A stretch of 6,286 nucleotides of DNA from Pedosphaera sp. (lineage in GTDB: Bacteria > Verrucomicrobiota > Verrucomicrobiae > Limisphaerales > Pedosphaeraceae). A model generated the notes under the pieces. That model searched no databases. It saw only the letters and a list, made by a program, of their open reading frames with translations, and had not been told where the DNA came from. The position numbers were made by a program, and so were the translations under genes. Where the stretch lies: positions 1-6,286 of the forward strand of contig JAQGPB010000230.1 in NCBI GenBank assembly GCA_028293265.1, read 5' to 3'. Position 1 is the stretch's first letter, and each line of letters starts with the position of its first letter. Of this stretch, positions 5,651-6,286 are shown in pieces.

Positions 5651-6286
5651 ATGCAGGCATCCACCACGCATGCACTCCCCCACACCGGGGCGCATGAAGA
5701 ACACCACGAGGAACTCGGCTTCCTCCAGAAATACATCTTTTCCACCGACCACAAGATCATCGGCGTCCAATACGGCATCACTTCGCTGATCTTCCTGTTC
5801 TTCGGCTTCGGCCTGATGATGATGATGCGCTGGTCCATCGCGCACCCCGGCACGCCGGTTCCGCTCGTGGGCGGTTTGCTCAACAAAATGCTCGGCGACG
5901 TGGCGGCCAAAGGCATCATCAGCGCAGATTTGTACAATTCTTTTGGTGCGATGCATGGCACCATCATGGTGTTCCTTGGCATCGTGCCGCTGGCCTTTGC
6001 CGCGTTCGGCAATTTCGTCGACCCGCTGCAAATCGGCGCGCCGGATATGACCTTCCCCCGCATCAACATGGCCAGTTATCAGGTATATGTGGTTGGCGGC
6101 GTCATCATGCTCATCAGTTTCTTCATGCCCGGCGGCGCGGCGCAGGCCGGTTGGACCTCCTATTCCCCGCTGGCGACCGTCATCCCGGGCTCAGGCCAGA
6201 CCTTCTGGCTGATCGGCATGATTTTCCTGATTACGTCCTCGCTTTTGGGCGCGGTTAACTTTCTCGCGACCATCATCCAGTTGCGC
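5651..6286 (+). CDS. ctaD: cytochrome c oxidase subunit I (partial, N-terminal 212 residues)
   Basis: This is the catalytic subunit of an aa3/caa3-type haem-copper oxidase in the cytoplasmic membrane, reducing O2 with electrons from cytochrome c and pumping protons. Only the start is in the window, and the usual length is about 530-600 residues. Membrane helices are visible at about 38-60, 96-119, 142-160 and 184-207. His102 in YNSFGAMHG is the haem a ligand of helix II. Asn121, Asp132 (GAPDMTFPR) and Asn139 mark the D-channel entrance, so this is an A-family oxidase. The CuB histidines lie beyond the edge. A histidine-rich cytoplasmic tail (H7, H11, H15, H18, H19) precedes EELGFLQKYIFSTDHK. 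The ATG at 5651 is the first after an in-frame TAA at 5639-5641, and no Shine-Dalgarno site is seen. No subunit II gene (ctaC) lies directly upstream, unlike many oxidase operons. Confidence 0.96.
   Translation, partial: MQASTTHALPHTGAHEEHHEELGFLQKYIFSTDHKIIGVQYGITSLIFLFFGFGLMMMMRWSIAHPGTPVPLVGGLLNKMLGDVAAKGIISADLYNSFGAMHGTIMVFLGIVPLAFAAFGNFVDPLQIGAPDMTFPRINMASYQVYVVGGVIMLISFFMPGGAAQAGWTSYSPLATVIPGSGQTFWLIGMIFLITSSLLGAVNFLATIIQLR

Noticed and set aside
5594..6069. Minus-strand open frames of about 145 residues opposite ctaD.
   Set aside because: The plus strand encodes an unmistakable oxidase subunit I with haem ligand and D-channel residues. The antisense frames are His/Glu- or Met/Pro-rich shadows.

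Overview
The window looks like chromosomal DNA from a member of the Verrucomicrobiota, perhaps Pedosphaera-like or Verrucomicrobiae. The basis is indirect. Gene density is modest, Shine-Dalgarno sites are weak or absent before some genes, and there is a small protein with a WWF-Q-MR core. The paired hairpin repeats give junk translations such as VLDCGSPLPL, which I recall from that phylum. This is recollection and inference, not a search result. I see no rRNA, tRNA, CRISPR array, transposase or integrase.

Layout. Positions 1-240 have no assignable gene. Positions 241-818 on the minus strand hold two weak small genes: a 61-residue predicted lipoprotein (633-818) and a possibly frameshifted hypothetical ORF (241-555, with an out-of-frame N-terminal extension to 604). 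Positions 819-1128 are non-coding. Positions 1129-3732, minus strand, are a complete clpB encoding the 867-residue disaggregase, the best supported gene here. Positions 3733-4090 form a structured divergent intergenic region with a minus-strand terminator-like hairpin and a perfect palindrome. Positions 4097-4300, plus strand, encode a small basic/aromatic hypothetical protein, followed by a strong hairpin at 4372-4418. Positions 4496-5122, minus strand, encode an alpha/beta hydrolase of the phospholipase/carboxylesterase family. Positions 5123-5650 are a divergent intergenic region with two repeat elements, a small palindrome and a good sigma70-like promoter. Positions 5651-6286, plus strand, are the first 212 codons of ctaD, cytochrome c oxidase subunit I, which runs off the window.

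The genes do not form one pathway: clpB is proteostasis, the hydrolase is generic metabolism, and ctaD is aerobic respiration. The most notable non-coding signal is a 25-bp palindrome (TTGGACA, 5 nt, TGTCCAA core) present twice in inverted orientation, once on each side of clpB. Next come the 99-bp hairpin pair at 5227-5325 and the terminator-like hairpin upstream of clpB, which could end a short leader or small RNA. I did not find a convincing new multi-gene system.
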